From contig CM063249.1 in assembly GCA_032158295.1 (NCBI GenBank), positions 5,347,195 to 5,411,194 of the forward strand: a DNA stretch of 64,000 nucleotides. Direction: 5' to 3'. The position numbers were made by a program, and so were the translations under genes. This DNA comes from Pycnopodia helianthoides (Eukaryota > Echinodermata > Asteroidea > Forcipulatida > Asteriidae). Of the stretch, positions 10,701 through 21,696 are shown piece after piece (the stretch's first letter is position 1; every line of letters starts with the position of its first letter). Below the pieces are notes generated by a model that did not search any database, had not been told where the DNA came from, and worked only from the letters and a program-made list of their open reading frames with translations.

Positions 10701-13700
10701 GTTCTTAGTGGTAATGTGTTACGTTACATTGTTTTATCAACATGTCAATCATATTACTCATGCTGGAAGTCAACAAAATCTTCTCCTTTTTTTCAGGACC
10801 TGCCTCTGATTTCTCGAACACTTGCTGTACATTTCTGCAAAGGTAACGAAAAAACTCATGGTTTTGAGGCTTAATTAGGAAGCGTTTATTAAGCCGGAGG
10901 GTAGGGATATTCTAATCTGATTGGATAAGAATTCCAGCGCATGCTCATGGACCATTCACCAAAATACTAATTCACATATTCAATCATATATAGGATTGCT
11001 CCCATACTTCGGCTCAATGATGCGGTTCAGCGGAACGTTCTGGTGTGCGCCTATGGGAACGTTCTTTTGCGCCTAGAACGTGCCCGACTTAGATTTTGAC
11101 CCTATAATTGACAACTCCTAATGCAAGTGACACCTTTTATTGGGTGCGTTCAATTAGCTTGCCCTGGTCAACCTGTTTGTGCTCATTGGGGTGAGCCCCC
11201 AATAAGAGTTATATATGTATTTGATCGTCAACTTCTGCTAGCATTCTTACACCGACATGCTGATTTGAACTACTTTAATTGTGTGCATTATATTTGAAAC
11301 TCTTTGTGGATTAACAAAAAGATTGTAAAATATTTGCATGATTTTTTTTATTCATCGCTATTTTGTGTAATTTTAAGGTAAAACTATTTGTTATTATTTT
11401 GTGTCGTTTTTAACGTAAGACTATTTGTTAACAATATTTTGAGTAATTTTTAAGGCAAGACTATTTTGTTATCATTACTTTGTATCATTTTGAAGATAAG
11501 AATATTTGTTATGATTTTGTGTCATTTTTAGGGTAAGACTAAAATATTTTTTCTCATGATTTTTTTCTTTATCATTAATTTATGTAACTTTAAGGTAGAC
11601 TATTTTTTTTTTTTTTTGTGACTTTTTAAGATAAGACTACTCTTAATCATTATTTTTGTGTTATTTTTAACGTAAGACTATTTGTTATCATTATTTTGTG
11701 TCATTTTTAAGATAAGACTATTATTATTTTGTGTAATTTTTAAGGTAAAACTAATTATCATTTTTTTGTGTCATTTCTAAGGTAAGACTATTTGTCATTA
11801 TTTGTTTGTATTCTTCTTTAAGGTCAGACTATTTTTTATTATTTTGTGACTTTTTAAGATAAGACTATTCTTAATCATTATTTTTGTGTTATTTTTAACG
11901 TAAGACTATTTGTTATCATTATTTGTTTGTATTCTTCTTTAAGGTCAGACTATTTGTCATTATTTGTTTGTATTCTTCTTTAAGGTCAGACTATTTGTCA
12001 TTATTTGTTTGTATTCTTCTTTAAGGTCAGACTATTTGTCATTATTTGTTTGTATTCTTCTTTAAGGTCAGACTATTTGTCATTATTTGTTTGTATTCTT
12101 CTTTAAGGTCAGACTATTTGTCATTATTTGTTTGTATTCTTCTTTAAGGTCAGACTATTTGTCATTATTTGTTCGTATTCTTCTTTAAGGTCAGACTATT
12201 TGTCATTATTTGTTTGTATTCTTCTTTAAGGTCAGACTATTTGTCATTATTTGTTTGTATTCTTCTTTAAGGTCAGACTATTTGTGGAAGTGCACATGAC
12301 AGGAAGATTCCTCTTTTAAGAGAAGTATTTGAGACGTTTCCTGAAGTACCGATTAATTTAGACATTAAGAGAGATGAAGATGAGCTCATTAACAAGGTGA
12401 GTCAGAATGATACAGAACTGCCAAGGAAGCCTTGCTTAGAAGAAGGCATTTGTATTACATGTATTTTTTATTCCTCTATGCTTATGAAATATATAAATAA
12501 ATAGTTCTAAAATTTAAAATGAAAACAAATTTGAGTAACATTTGGATCGATATTGAGGCCAAATCCAAGTTGGCTGCTATGGCTATGGCTAAGGGTGTTG
12601 CCATGGAGGTCCTATACGCCAATGTACAGTGACGTGGCAATCCAGCTGTAGCCACAGCCACAGGTGCCAATTCGGACACGACCTCATGTTACTCAAGTGT
12701 GCTTCAAATGTTTTCTTGGCAGAATCAGGTTATCATTTGAAAATGCTATGTAACATACAGTGTGTTTGACTGGTACCCTGCCAATTGTTGCTTTAGGCAG
12801 AGATGTTGAATAGTACTTTCATGTTTATTCATGTATGCTGAAAGACGATATCATTTGTTTTCCTCCATGTGAGTTTTATGTTGTCAGATGTGGTTAGGAC
12901 TAAAAACGTTTACAGTAACTTTGTAAAGTGACTGGTCTCAATTTCATAGAGCTGCCTAAGCGCAAAAAAGTGTCTGCAGCTACATGTAACAATAGAAACT
13001 GAATCTTGAAAATGGCCTAGACAGTACATGGACCTGTGAGTTTCAGTTTGATAGACATGGAAACTGCACGTGACATCAGCAAAAGTGTTTCCGTATGAAA
13101 TTCCATATTCACTTTCTGTTTAGTTGCAAATATTTAATAAGTATGTTCAAATTCATTATGTCATGCTGTTCTGTCAGGGAAGTTGTGTAAGTCCTTTAGG
13201 AAGACACTTAATTTGCATATTTTTTTTAAAAAGCAATGACTTATTCCATGTTTTTTTGTACAAAACCTTGTGCTGCTAGCACCCCAGCAATGGCGGCGAG
13301 TCTTGCAGCACTTGCACATATGGATTGGTCTATAAATGTACACTTTCTATCATTATCAACTAAGTTGGTGGGTGATTTTGATTAATATTTTATTGGTACT
13401 TCTACTTGACCCATTCATAGATAAATGTTGAATTGATCCTGTTTCTGACTTCCAGGTACTAGACATGATAAGTGAGTTTAAGCGAGAAGAAATTACCGTG
13501 GTGGGAAATTTTTCTGAAAGCATCGTCAAGAAATGTCACCAACGAGTAAGTTCAAATTGACTCGACCTTGCCAAACATTTTATCAAAACATCTGAGGAAA
13601 AGTTACTCTTAGATACAGAAGGCTGTGAATTAAAGTATTTGTGAATGCTGTCAGTTTCACAAGCAGGGTTATAGTCACAATAGCATTGGGTTAAATTGTG

Positions 13701-16700
13701 TAAATTTTAAGGCCATTATGCAACATTTATGTGGAGTGTTGTGGCTGAGCGATTAAGAGCACTGGACTCGTGGCACTTGTGTCCTTGAGCAAGATACTTT
13801 GCCCTAATTGCTTTGCCCTTCGGATGGAACATTAAGCTGTAGGTCTCGTGTACTAGGATTGGTAGTGCACGTAAAAGAGCCCAGAACACTTATCATGGGA
13901 AAAGTAGGGGTTCATATAGCAAGCACCCTTGTTCACAGGTTTCCTCAGGCTTGCGAGTTACAATGATTAAGTTCATTTATGAGGCTTCTTTTTTTTTTTT
14001 ACGGAACAAATGGCTTTTCCAACTTCACTTTTAGTTAAAGCACAAAATTGTTGAAATTTCAGAACTACTAAATATGAATAGTGATCAACAGCCAAACAGA
14101 GTGCCACTTTGTACCTGTTGCTTGTACTGTATTATGCACGGTGCGTTGTGTGTAATGGCATAAATATGGATAACGACCAACTGCCATTCACAGCGTACTC
14201 GCTGTCGGTTAGCATGAGCTTTAGACCCACTATACATATTTTGTTCGTGTGATGCATGGACAACTGGGCGGGTGACTTTGCACCTCATATTTGTGTTTAT
14301 GATGACATTAAAATAAATAATAAAAACGTTTTAAAAGTTTTAACAAATTATGTGGTTGCGTAATCATGATGTCATCTTAATTTTCACAAGATCACTCGTT
14401 GTCTAAACACGAACCAAGATTCAACCCAATCAGACTTGAACTTCCATAGATACATGTCTCCAGAAAGGGCACCTTTATGTGATGTCATGGGACACAAGAT
14501 GACGTCATCACTTTGAAAGACAGTTATTCGTTTAAAACTCATCAAATGATTTCAGTTTTCTCAAATTTATCAGGTAGAAGAACATTCAACTATTAATCCA
14601 TGTGAGATTTCAGATAACAATTTTCTTGGATTTTTGTTAAGGAAATTACATTGATTAAGACACAGTCTGCAGATATTTGATGTCTTGGCAATTAATCTTC
14701 CCCCCTCTTATAGGGCAATGAACATCCCCTCGTGTTCAGCATGAGTGGGATTCGTAAGCTCCTCCTACTTTTCTACTCTGGACTCCTCCCCTTCTGTTCC
14801 ATCAAAGAAAGCTTTGTTGAAATTCCTATTGGGTCTGTCATCACGATCAATTTGTAAGAAAAGGTGCTTCTTTGTTTGAAATAATCGTTCATGGGAAACT
14901 GTCCTTTGCCGCATCGAGTTATTTTGTGTGTGAAGGGCTGTGTTTAGAAAAGCATGAACTACACGTTGGATGGTTTATTTTTGTGTTATAACTACTTGTT
15001 GAATTAAGGTATGTTACAGGGACAACCTGCCTATGCAATTAATGCATCGCTGGAATTTTATGAATGAAAAATATGAAAAAAACAAAACACAAAGGTAAAG
15101 CATTCAAACTTGCATGTCTCGAAAAAATAGCTTGCAAATGCCAACCAAAAAAATAGCTTGCAAATGCCAACCAAAAAAATAGCTTGCAAAGGCCAACCAA
15201 AAAAAGTAGCCAGCTTTTCAAAAGTTTATTTTGTGCTTTCAATTGGTTGACGTTGAAGTTTTGTTGTCATGGTTATGTTGAAATTATTTTTCACCTATAA
15301 ATGAGAATTTTACTTTTACTAACCATCCTTAAACCATCCACCCACCCACCCACCCATCCACCCACCCATCAAAACAGGCACCTCTGGTTCCATTGATAAT
15401 GAGCATGTCAACTGCGTTCAAAGTCGTGATGACTTTCTACACTGGTATCCTGCCATTCTTGAGATTCAAAGAGGACTTTTTTGAGATTCCGATGGGCAAA
15501 GAGCTCATCAAGAACTTGTAAGATTGCCACAAGTGGTTTTTTTTAATTTGGTAGCACTGCTGTTTTTACCTGGCTGCTGTGGAGTTTCTAATTAGACAAG
15601 AGTTAGTTTAGATTAGTGGAGTGTTTGCTGTAGTTAGATCATGTAGCGTCTGACATCACAGGTTTACTAAACGTCACAGAGCCTAGATTTCCTGCAGGCA
15701 TGATCTGTACACATCTCAGCAGAAGAAATATAAAAACTGACACTTTATGGAAATTGCACCTTGCGTTTTTTAACAACTTTTAAATTTCTTTTTATGGACA
15801 TAAATGAATTTGGTGAAAAAGAGGGCACATCTTAAAAAGTTGTGGCTGTTTTGGGTTTTTTCTGAACAAGGTACAGAGTTAGAAGGGAACCAGTTAAAAA
15901 AAGGAACTGGTAACCTGAACTGCTTTGCTGTCCCAAGCACAATAAAAAAATATTTCTAAAAACTTGAGTTACTGGGTAAACCATTTTGGAATAAATCCAC
16001 AATCAATGAACAAATATGGTCGATTGTGATAATATTTCTTTTAACTCCTTTTCACTCTTGCTCGAGGTCAACGTGAAAAATTACTGTATGCTCAATAAAT
16101 CACAGCTTCGAAAAATTGCCATTTTGTTCTCATGAGCAATCAACTTTATGTGGTTAGGGTAAATGCTAGAGGTTCGTAGTAGTACCATAGATATACCTTT
16201 GAAGATTTGTGACTGCACTGAAAACAAATACAGGTATGTTGCTGCTGGGGTACTGCTAACTTCACCGTCTTAGAATAACAATGTCTGCATTTAGTAAGCA
16301 GAGCTTTAGCTTTGAAATACATGCAACTACAGTGTCTAGTGCTGTAAATTTCTCACATAACAATACTACTTTGACTTGTAAATGAAAGAAAGTAGGGTGT
16401 CCAAAAGTCACACCAATACCCAAACCTTCATCAGTCGGGCAGCATAAACAAATTGAGGAAATTGTCCTCTAAAAGTGGTCTTGCGAAATGTTTGTTTTCG
16501 GGAATTTTTTTTAATCATATAAATAATTGAAAATGTGTTTTCATTGCGTTGAGAGGAAGATAGTTTAAAGTCAGAGAAATGCTCGTCCATTTTCTAAAAT
16601 TAATGTTGTGCCTTTCCTTGCCATTACTCTCTTCTAGTTTTGCGTTAATATTAATATGTCGTCGCATCAGTGCAAAAACTTTGTGTTTCGATTTCGCAAA

Positions 16701-19700
16701 AACATTGTATCTTTCACCAAAATGCTCCAGGCGAAAACATTGTATCTTTCACCAAAATGCTCCAGGCGAAAACATTGTATCTTTCACCAAAATGCTCCAG
16801 GCGAAAACATTGTATCTTTCACCAAAATGCTCCAGGCGAAAACATTGTATCTTTCACCAAAATGCTACAGGCGAAAACATTGTATCTTTCACCAAAATGC
16901 TCCAGGCGAAAACATTGTATCTTTCACCAAAATGCTCCAGGCGAAAACATTGTATCTTTCACCAAAATGCTCCAGGCAAAAACATTGTATCTCGGCGCAT
17001 ACTTGTTTTGTGTGTACATCCGGGCTATTTTAAACCGAGATACAACAATCTGACAATTTCAAACTGGTGCGTAATGCAAGTGCTACTTTTTTATAAGATA
17101 TGAAGTTTTTGCACTGACATGACGATGTGATTGTTTGTTTTGTGTATTTGTGGTGGTGGGGCAAGGGTGCTGTACAATTCTAACGTACTAACTCACTGCA
17201 TGAGTTTTTTCTTGCTTTCATAATTATTGGACTAGGACATTCATGGTCTCAATTTATAGAGCTGTTTAGAGAGAGAATGTTGCTTAAAGGCACATTACAG
17301 AATTGGTAATTGTAAAATATACTTTTGATCACAGATTTACATAAAACTTACACGGTCTAATGATGATGATAGTAGAAAACATCCCTAGAAACATTTCTGG
17401 CTGAAATGCCATATTTGATGAGAAATAAATCAAACTAACTTCCGATTGGAGTTTTATCGCTCATGAGCGTTTTATTCATGCATTGTATAACACATGCAAA
17501 TTTGTAATCGGTTTTGCACTATTTTCTCGTGACCCAGATGGCCAATCGATCTCAAACTTCTACAGGTTTGTCAGTTTATGTATATGGTGGATTATATAAA
17601 GTGCTTACACTGCCAGCAACTGTTTTGTTTGCAAAAACCAATTCTGTAATGTTCCTTTAACAAATTTATTTGCAAAAATGTGCAGAAAATCAGTCATAAT
17701 CAATGTCCTTTCTGTAGTTTGGTTGGCAGGGCTCGAATTTGGGGAAACGAATTCACAAGACTGCAGGGCTTGTAGCTCAAAATGTTCGCTGGACCAGAAT
17801 TTTGTTAGAAGACCAGAATCAAAATGAGAAAAAATAAACTATCTACACAGAACAAATAAACTGTTAGTATTTGAAACAGGCACTAAGAGAAGATTTATCT
17901 CATTTGTCCTGAAAATGGGTAATACTTTCATACTCGACAGAATTGAAAGATATTTATCGACTCAAAGTCAATATTTGAACATCAAAAAGATGAGGTGATG
18001 TACAATGTATTATTAATTATTCAAAAACACAAGACCGCCAGACTTGTCCAGTCGTAATTTTACTGGCCTGACTCTAAAAACATTGGCCTCGGGTCCAGTA
18101 ACCTGGATATGATAGGAGATTTTTTTTCTTTGCTGTATTTTCTTTTTTACTAAATTGCATGCTTAAAAGCAGCTCTATAAAAGTTGGCCCACAGTATGGA
18201 GGCAAACACCTAGTCTTGGTTCCAAGACCATTGGTGTTTGCTCGGTACACACAATCAGTATCAACGTTCGGGTGTTTACACTGTGCACGTTTGTAATGAA
18301 TAAACATAGAGGGCGCCTTGCCAGATGTCGGTGAGCCGGAAAATAACACTAGTCACAGCGCCCTCTATGTTTATTCATTATGAACGTGCACAGTGTACAC
18401 ACCCGAACGTTGGTACTGATTGTGTGTACCGAGCAAACACCAATGGTCTTGGAACCACGACTAGCAAACACCATGCATATGTTTATCATTTTCACTGGGT
18501 GACATGTGGATTTCTGTATGATCCGTGCATCAATTAAACTTGTCTCTCCTGAATGGGGTAGAGCATTCTCCCTGATGCACCTGTTTGAAAGATTGGTCAA
18601 TGTCTAGTCCTGGTAAGACGCCAGTCTCCGTTGCGCTGTACTGACATCCTGGGTATAAAGCAACAGAGGAGTCCAACCTGGGCTAGTGAGAATTTATCAG
18701 TGTCAATAGATTGTGCAAGTCTCACATGTATTCAAAACTTCCGGGACCAAGTTGGTCACAACCCTATTAACCATTTTGAGATATGGTGGTCACAATACCA
18801 TGACTCTATTAGGTTTGGGTAAATTTGTATGTACACACCCAAACCAAACAGTGCACTCCCATAGTGTCCACCATACCTCAAAAAGGCTAATTGAGTTTCA
18901 TGTGTGCCTGATTCTGTTTCTTCAAATACTTTACTATACAATAGTTTATGGCTAAAAAAATATATCGTATTGTTTGGAAGGTAAAAATTGGCATGAAATA
19001 TATGACAGTAAAGTGAATTTAACAAATCAAAGAAAACCTGAGAGTAAGACTTGGCCTTCGTTTCGGTTACTTGTAAACAATTAAGAATTTTGCCCAACTG
19101 ACAATCATGTTAAAGACTGTGTAAGGTCGCACAAATTCGGGCGGGTTGGAAAATAGGGTTTCTAAATATAATCCAACAAAGTATTAATTTTAACAAATGA
19201 TTTGTATTATATAAAAAAATTGAAAATTGCTTCGGGTATTTTTTTTTTGAGATTTTTGTATAAATATAATTTTTAAAGATGATTTGATTTCATAGAAAGA
19301 TATAGTCTTTGCTCGAGTTTTTTTCTGGTTGTCGATACACGCAAGACTTGCGCAGTCTATAGCAGACCCATAATCTTAATCCCACTCAGCCATGACAACA
19401 CAACTAACATCCATTTAGCGACAAACAATCCATAGTTTGCCATATTATTCCCAATGCATATTCCATGCCATTTATTAAATCAGATACATGTACATGTACA
19501 CCAATAATCTTATAGTTGAAAGGAAAATACATTCATGTTTGACATTTGTTGTATGGAAATGAGAATAGTCATCTCCATTACCTGAAATTAATTGACATTG
19601 AAATCAAGGTTGCCCTAGGAACAAAAGGTTACTCTGATGAGTATGTACTTGTATTCAGATAGTAGACCTTTCCATTGTTGATGAGCAAACCGCCTGGCTG

Positions 19701-21170
19701 GCATGGACTGGCTGAATGTTAGCATACAGTTTATCAGTTGGCAGATGTTGTGACCAAATTCAACCGTTCTGCAAACTTTCAATATAAAAAAAAATACATC
19801 CATCAAGGGATGCTTTGTTTCCAGCATATTGAAGAAAACAAATTTGTATATTTGTGTGACATTGTTACAAACTGTAGCTATCTGATTTTTGCTTTGCATT
19901 TATGGCTTCCCATAGTTTTCCAACCTTGTTGGCTGAAAAACTCTGGCTGTGACATTCCAATATAGAAAGGTCTATAGCAAGCAATTAAAACAAATTACAA
20001 AATGGCTGCTGTTAGTTGTTATTCTACCTACGTAATATACCGGTATATTTTTTTTCAAAGGACAAATTATTGTGCAAATTCTTCCTGACTGTGTGCAAAA
20101 TTCCATGCTCCTATCATCAAAGGCCCAATTCCCCCAATTATTTCCCCTATTTGCCCCAACATAAGGTAAACAAATACAAACTCTTTCTTATTTCTTATTT
20201 TATTTCGTTGATATTTGAACGAATCTTCCTGGTCTTATTTTCATCCTGAAGTGGCATTGAGAAGAGATGGATGAAAGCAATAATCTGGTTCCTGGACTTC
20301 TTATTGGTCAATAGAGTATTGTTTAGGCATCTACAAAGAAGAGGGATAAGGGTAAGTCACCATGTGATTTGGAGTCCATTTTGATTTGAGGGTTTTTGGT
20401 CTTAGTAACTGTTACCAGGATTTTGGCTTTGTTATAAGGCTAGGTATAATAAATTTTCCCCAGTATTGATTAAAACATTAGTAACAATAGAGCATAAAGT
20501 CCAGTAATTAAAGGTAAGAAAACAGACACCATTGGATATTTTCTCAAAAAGTAAGTGTAAGTTATGACTGGTGTTTATTAAAAACTATTGGATGGATTAA
20601 GTTTACCTGTCCCACAAACCAATGATGTCATAATCAACGATATTTGGAAGACCATGTCCCTGTTGAAGAAATTTTTTATTTCCAACTATGTATTCATAAA
20701 AAATAAAAAAGGCCTTAGATATTAAAGGGCTATAAATTAGAAAATATTGTATTCTAACTCAACAGATAAATGTTTTCCTAACAATTCATGTTTATATTTG
20801 CCAAACTAATACTTTTGCCAAGATACATCACCACTGTACTCAATTTACTAGGTGCTTCATGATCAACTAATTTTATGAAATACAAACAGGACATAATGGC
20901 CGTATAGTACTGAACTGTTGGAGACATATTTAGGTCGTTACCATAAAATTTGATGTAAACTTGTTCATTTTCTTGTAGATTTATGTGTGGGTTCTGAACA
21001 GCGAGGAACAGTTTGACCGAGCCATGTATGTCGGGGTGGATGGTATCATGACAGACTACCCAGTTAAGCTAGCTGAGTACATGCACAAGAATGGTCATCT
21101 AGCTGACAGAATTCAGGAAAATAATGAGAATTATAAAACGTTCGAGAATGAGGATGAAAAAATGAAGTGA
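7794..21170 (+). CDS. gdpd1: Glycerophosphodiester phosphodiesterase, GDPD1/GDPD3-like (lysophospholipase D type)
   Basis: Membrane-bound enzyme of the GDPD1/GDPD3 group, whose known members hydrolyse lysophospholipids to lysophosphatidic acid at ER/perinuclear membranes. Coding exons: 7794-7932, 8284-8326, 9732-9866, 10797-10842, 12272-12396, 13456-13545, then either 14714-14853 or 15378-15517, then 20252-20351 and 20979-21170. About 336 aa (human GDPD1 about 314). An N-terminal hydrophobic segment (residues 5-25) precedes catalytic HRGG (His44), ELDCQITKD (Glu71, Asp73) and AHDDHL (His86); the C-terminal part carries YVWVLNSEEQ and GIMTDYP. The start at 7794 follows a splice acceptor at 7783 and matches the family N-terminus. 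Exon 3 is one base short: after VDAK the frame hits TAA, while a fifth A restores ISDMDFK in phase with exon 4. All other splice phases agree. Confidence 0.93.
8008..8142. repeat. Palindromic MITE, GTGGCTACAGCTACGGCTAT family, copy 1
   Basis: About 135 bp. One end reads GTGGCTACAGCTACGGCTAT, the middle has GCTAAGGGTGTTGCCAAGGA, and the other end reads GCCGCCAATTCGGACACGGC. Copies at 12556-12685 and 61639-61795 share the layout. It lies in GDPD intron 1; the short open frame across it (ATATAMTDAKG) is not a gene. Confidence 0.7.
8466..8890. repeat. tRNA-derived SINE (family C), inverted pair
   Basis: On the minus strand at about 8466-8594 a tRNA-like head (AGCTCAGTTGGTAGAGCGCC, then GGTTGCAGGTACAAATTCC) leads into GTTCAACCCAAAGTTAAAT. 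On the plus strand at about 8800-8890 a 5'-truncated copy ends in the same GTTCAACCCAAAGTT tail. Both lie in GDPD intron 2. Confidence 0.6.
9975..10110. repeat. Imperfect palindrome
   Basis: AGTCCTGAACAGTGCTG on the left is mirrored by CAGCACTGCC and CAGGACTTGAGTCC on the right, around a core of short GTCCCTGTTGTCCG repeats. GDPD intron 3. Probably a decayed palindromic element. Confidence 0.4.
10240..10530. repeat. Inverted-end repeat with GGGGTCTATA terminus
   Basis: Contains CATATGACGTCACACTC near one end and GTGCAAGGGGTCTATA near the other, with GC-richer sequence between. Similar motifs (CATGACGTCA together with GGTCTATA or GGTCCATAGG) recur at 25815-25980, 42850-42960 and 48560-48760, so this is probably a dispersed element family. 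GDPD intron 3. Confidence 0.4.
11330..12280 (+). repeat. Splice-acceptor-derived minisatellite (41-bp period)
   Basis: Roughly 23 units. The downstream nine are almost identical, with AAGGTCAGAC at 11941, 11982, 12023, 12064, 12105, 12146, 12187, 12228 and 12269, exactly 41 bp apart. Each carries GTATTCTTCTTTAAG then GTCAGACTATTTGT. The last unit is the real acceptor: AG ends at 12271 and exon 5 of GDPD starts at 12272. Every upstream unit therefore copies the polypyrimidine tract, the AG and the first 14 exon bases. Upstream of 11900 the units are diverged (period about 37-45 bp) and often read AAGGTAAGAC, a donor-like form. Confidence 0.9.
12556..12685. repeat. Palindromic MITE, GTGGCTACAGCTACGGCTAT family, copy 2
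   Basis: Shares GCTATGGCTATGGCTAAGGG, GTGTTGCCATGGA and the end CCAATTCGGACACGACCTC with the copy at 8008. GDPD intron 5. Confidence 0.65.
13732..13935 (+). repeat. tRNA-derived SINE (family A), copy 2
   Basis: The head GTTGTGGCTGAGCGATTAAG (A-box-like) leads into GGACTCGTGGCACTTGTGTC and the tail AGCCCAGAACACTTATC. The B-box part seen in the copies at 4319 and 28433 is missing, so this copy has an internal deletion. GDPD intron 6. Confidence 0.65.
14714..14853 (+). other. GDPD alternative exon 7a
   Basis: A 140-nt exon between a TAG acceptor (14711-14713) and a GTAAGA donor (14854). It encodes GNEHPLVFSMSGIRKLLLLF followed by YSGLLPFCSIKESFVEIPIG and SVITINL, aligning with the human GDPD1 segment that contains FFTGLLPF and FFEIPM. 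It starts in phase 0 and leaves two bases, exactly like exon 7b. Including both would add 280 nt and break the frame, so a functional transcript must use one or the other. Confidence 0.88.
15118..15202 (+). repeat. Short tandem repeat, 26-bp unit x3
   Basis: Three copies of AAAAAATAGCTTGCAAATGC plus CAACC lie in the intron between the two alternative GDPD exons. They are followed at 15330-15370 by a (CCCA)n microsatellite just before the exon 7b acceptor. Confidence 0.8.
15378..15517 (+). other. GDPD alternative exon 7b
   Basis: A 140-nt exon between an ACAG acceptor (ends 15377) and a GTAAGA donor (15518). It encodes APLVPLIMSMSTAFKVVMTF, then YTGILPFLRFKEDFFEIPMG and KELIKNL, a clear paralogue of exon 7a: S-M-S, FY(S/T)G(L/I)LPF, K-E, F-EIP-G and NL are shared. 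Length and phase are identical to exon 7a. The FFEIPM stretch is closer to human GDPD1 than that of exon 7a. Confidence 0.88.
16699..16995 (+). repeat. Minisatellite, 35-bp unit, about 8 copies
   Basis: Near-identical units containing GCGAAAACATTGTATCTTTC and ACCAAAATGCTCCAG are repeated about eight times in GDPD intron 7. Because 35 is not a multiple of three and the unit has no stop in any forward frame, all three plus-strand frames stay open and give spurious proteins of 125-174 aa with a 35-residue period. This is not a gene. Confidence 0.9.
17284..17660. repeat. TTAA-flanked MITE, family P1, copy 2
   Basis: Bounded by TTAA, with ends AGGCACATTACAGAATTGG and CCAATTCTGTAATGTTCCT. Non-coding body of about 370 bp with an inner GCTCATGAGCGTTTTATTCA. 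Same family as 4877 (inverted) and 30097. GDPD intron 7. Confidence 0.8.
18210..18466. repeat. Long palindrome (arms about 108 bp)
   Basis: The left arm, running from TAGTCTTGGTTCCAAGACCA through AACATAGAGGGCGCC, is repeated inverted as GCGCCCTCTATGTTTATTCA through TGGTCTTGGAACCACGACTA. The arms are near-identical, around a loop of about 40 bp. This is a likely palindromic DNA element in GDPD intron 7; overlapping open frames on both strands are consequences of the palindrome. Confidence 0.8.
18763..18893. repeat. Second palindrome (arms about 57 bp)
   Basis: CTATTAACCATTTTGAGATA with TGGTGG and TTAGGTTTGGGT is mirrored by ACCCAAACCAAACAG, CCACCATACCTCAAAAAGG and CTAAT. The arms are less similar than those of the palindrome 300 bp upstream. 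GDPD intron 7. Confidence 0.6.
19657..19980. repeat. MITE-like element with TAGACCTTTC ends
   Basis: ATAGTAGACCTTTCC at the left and GAAAGGTCTATAG at the right form short inverted ends around about 320 bp of non-coding sequence, in GDPD intron 7. Confidence 0.4.
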
Positions 21171-21696
21171 TGTATTCATTGAATTGATGGATTTACGGTG
21201 AGATTGCCTCAATTAGCCTTTCCCATAAAATAATATTATGCTAATCACATTCACTCATGTGTGGAGACACTATTGGTTGGCAAATGCCATAGAGTTGTGC
21301 ACTAGGTACATGCACACGTTACATGTAGGCGTCACACCACCATAAGCCCAATACAAAAAAGTATGACATTCACTCATTTTGCCAAACAGTAGTGTTAGTG
21401 CTCATGTGAACGTGCACATTACATATTTCATGGGAAGAGTCAATTGGTTCAGATGTATGGGCCAAATGCAACTAATTATTATCAAGTTGAATATTTTTAA
21501 AACGTTTTTATTTATAGAAACACTATATAATATTTAATTGTGCTGTTTTTGCATTTTTATTTTTATTTGTCACCTATTGGTGAAATTACTACTACATGGC
21601 GATGCCCCATGACAAAATTAGGCAATGGAAGTGAAGACAACCAAAACATCAGCCATGATATTAATGTGACATTCTGTATATTGAGAAATACTTACC

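Noticed and set aside
11941..12280. A CRISPR-like array or coding repeat
   Set aside because: There are no spacers: units are directly tandem, and the genome is animal; the unit is a duplicated splice acceptor.
16579..17103. A 174-aa open frame and two more of 125-127 aa in the other forward frames
   Set aside because: All come from a 35-bp minisatellite lacking stops in three frames; the protein repeats every 35 residues and sits in a GDPD intron.
18074..18600. Similar peptides (HPNVGTDCVYRANTNGLG) on both strands suggesting a gene family
   Set aside because: They are produced by the two arms of the palindrome at 18210-18466.
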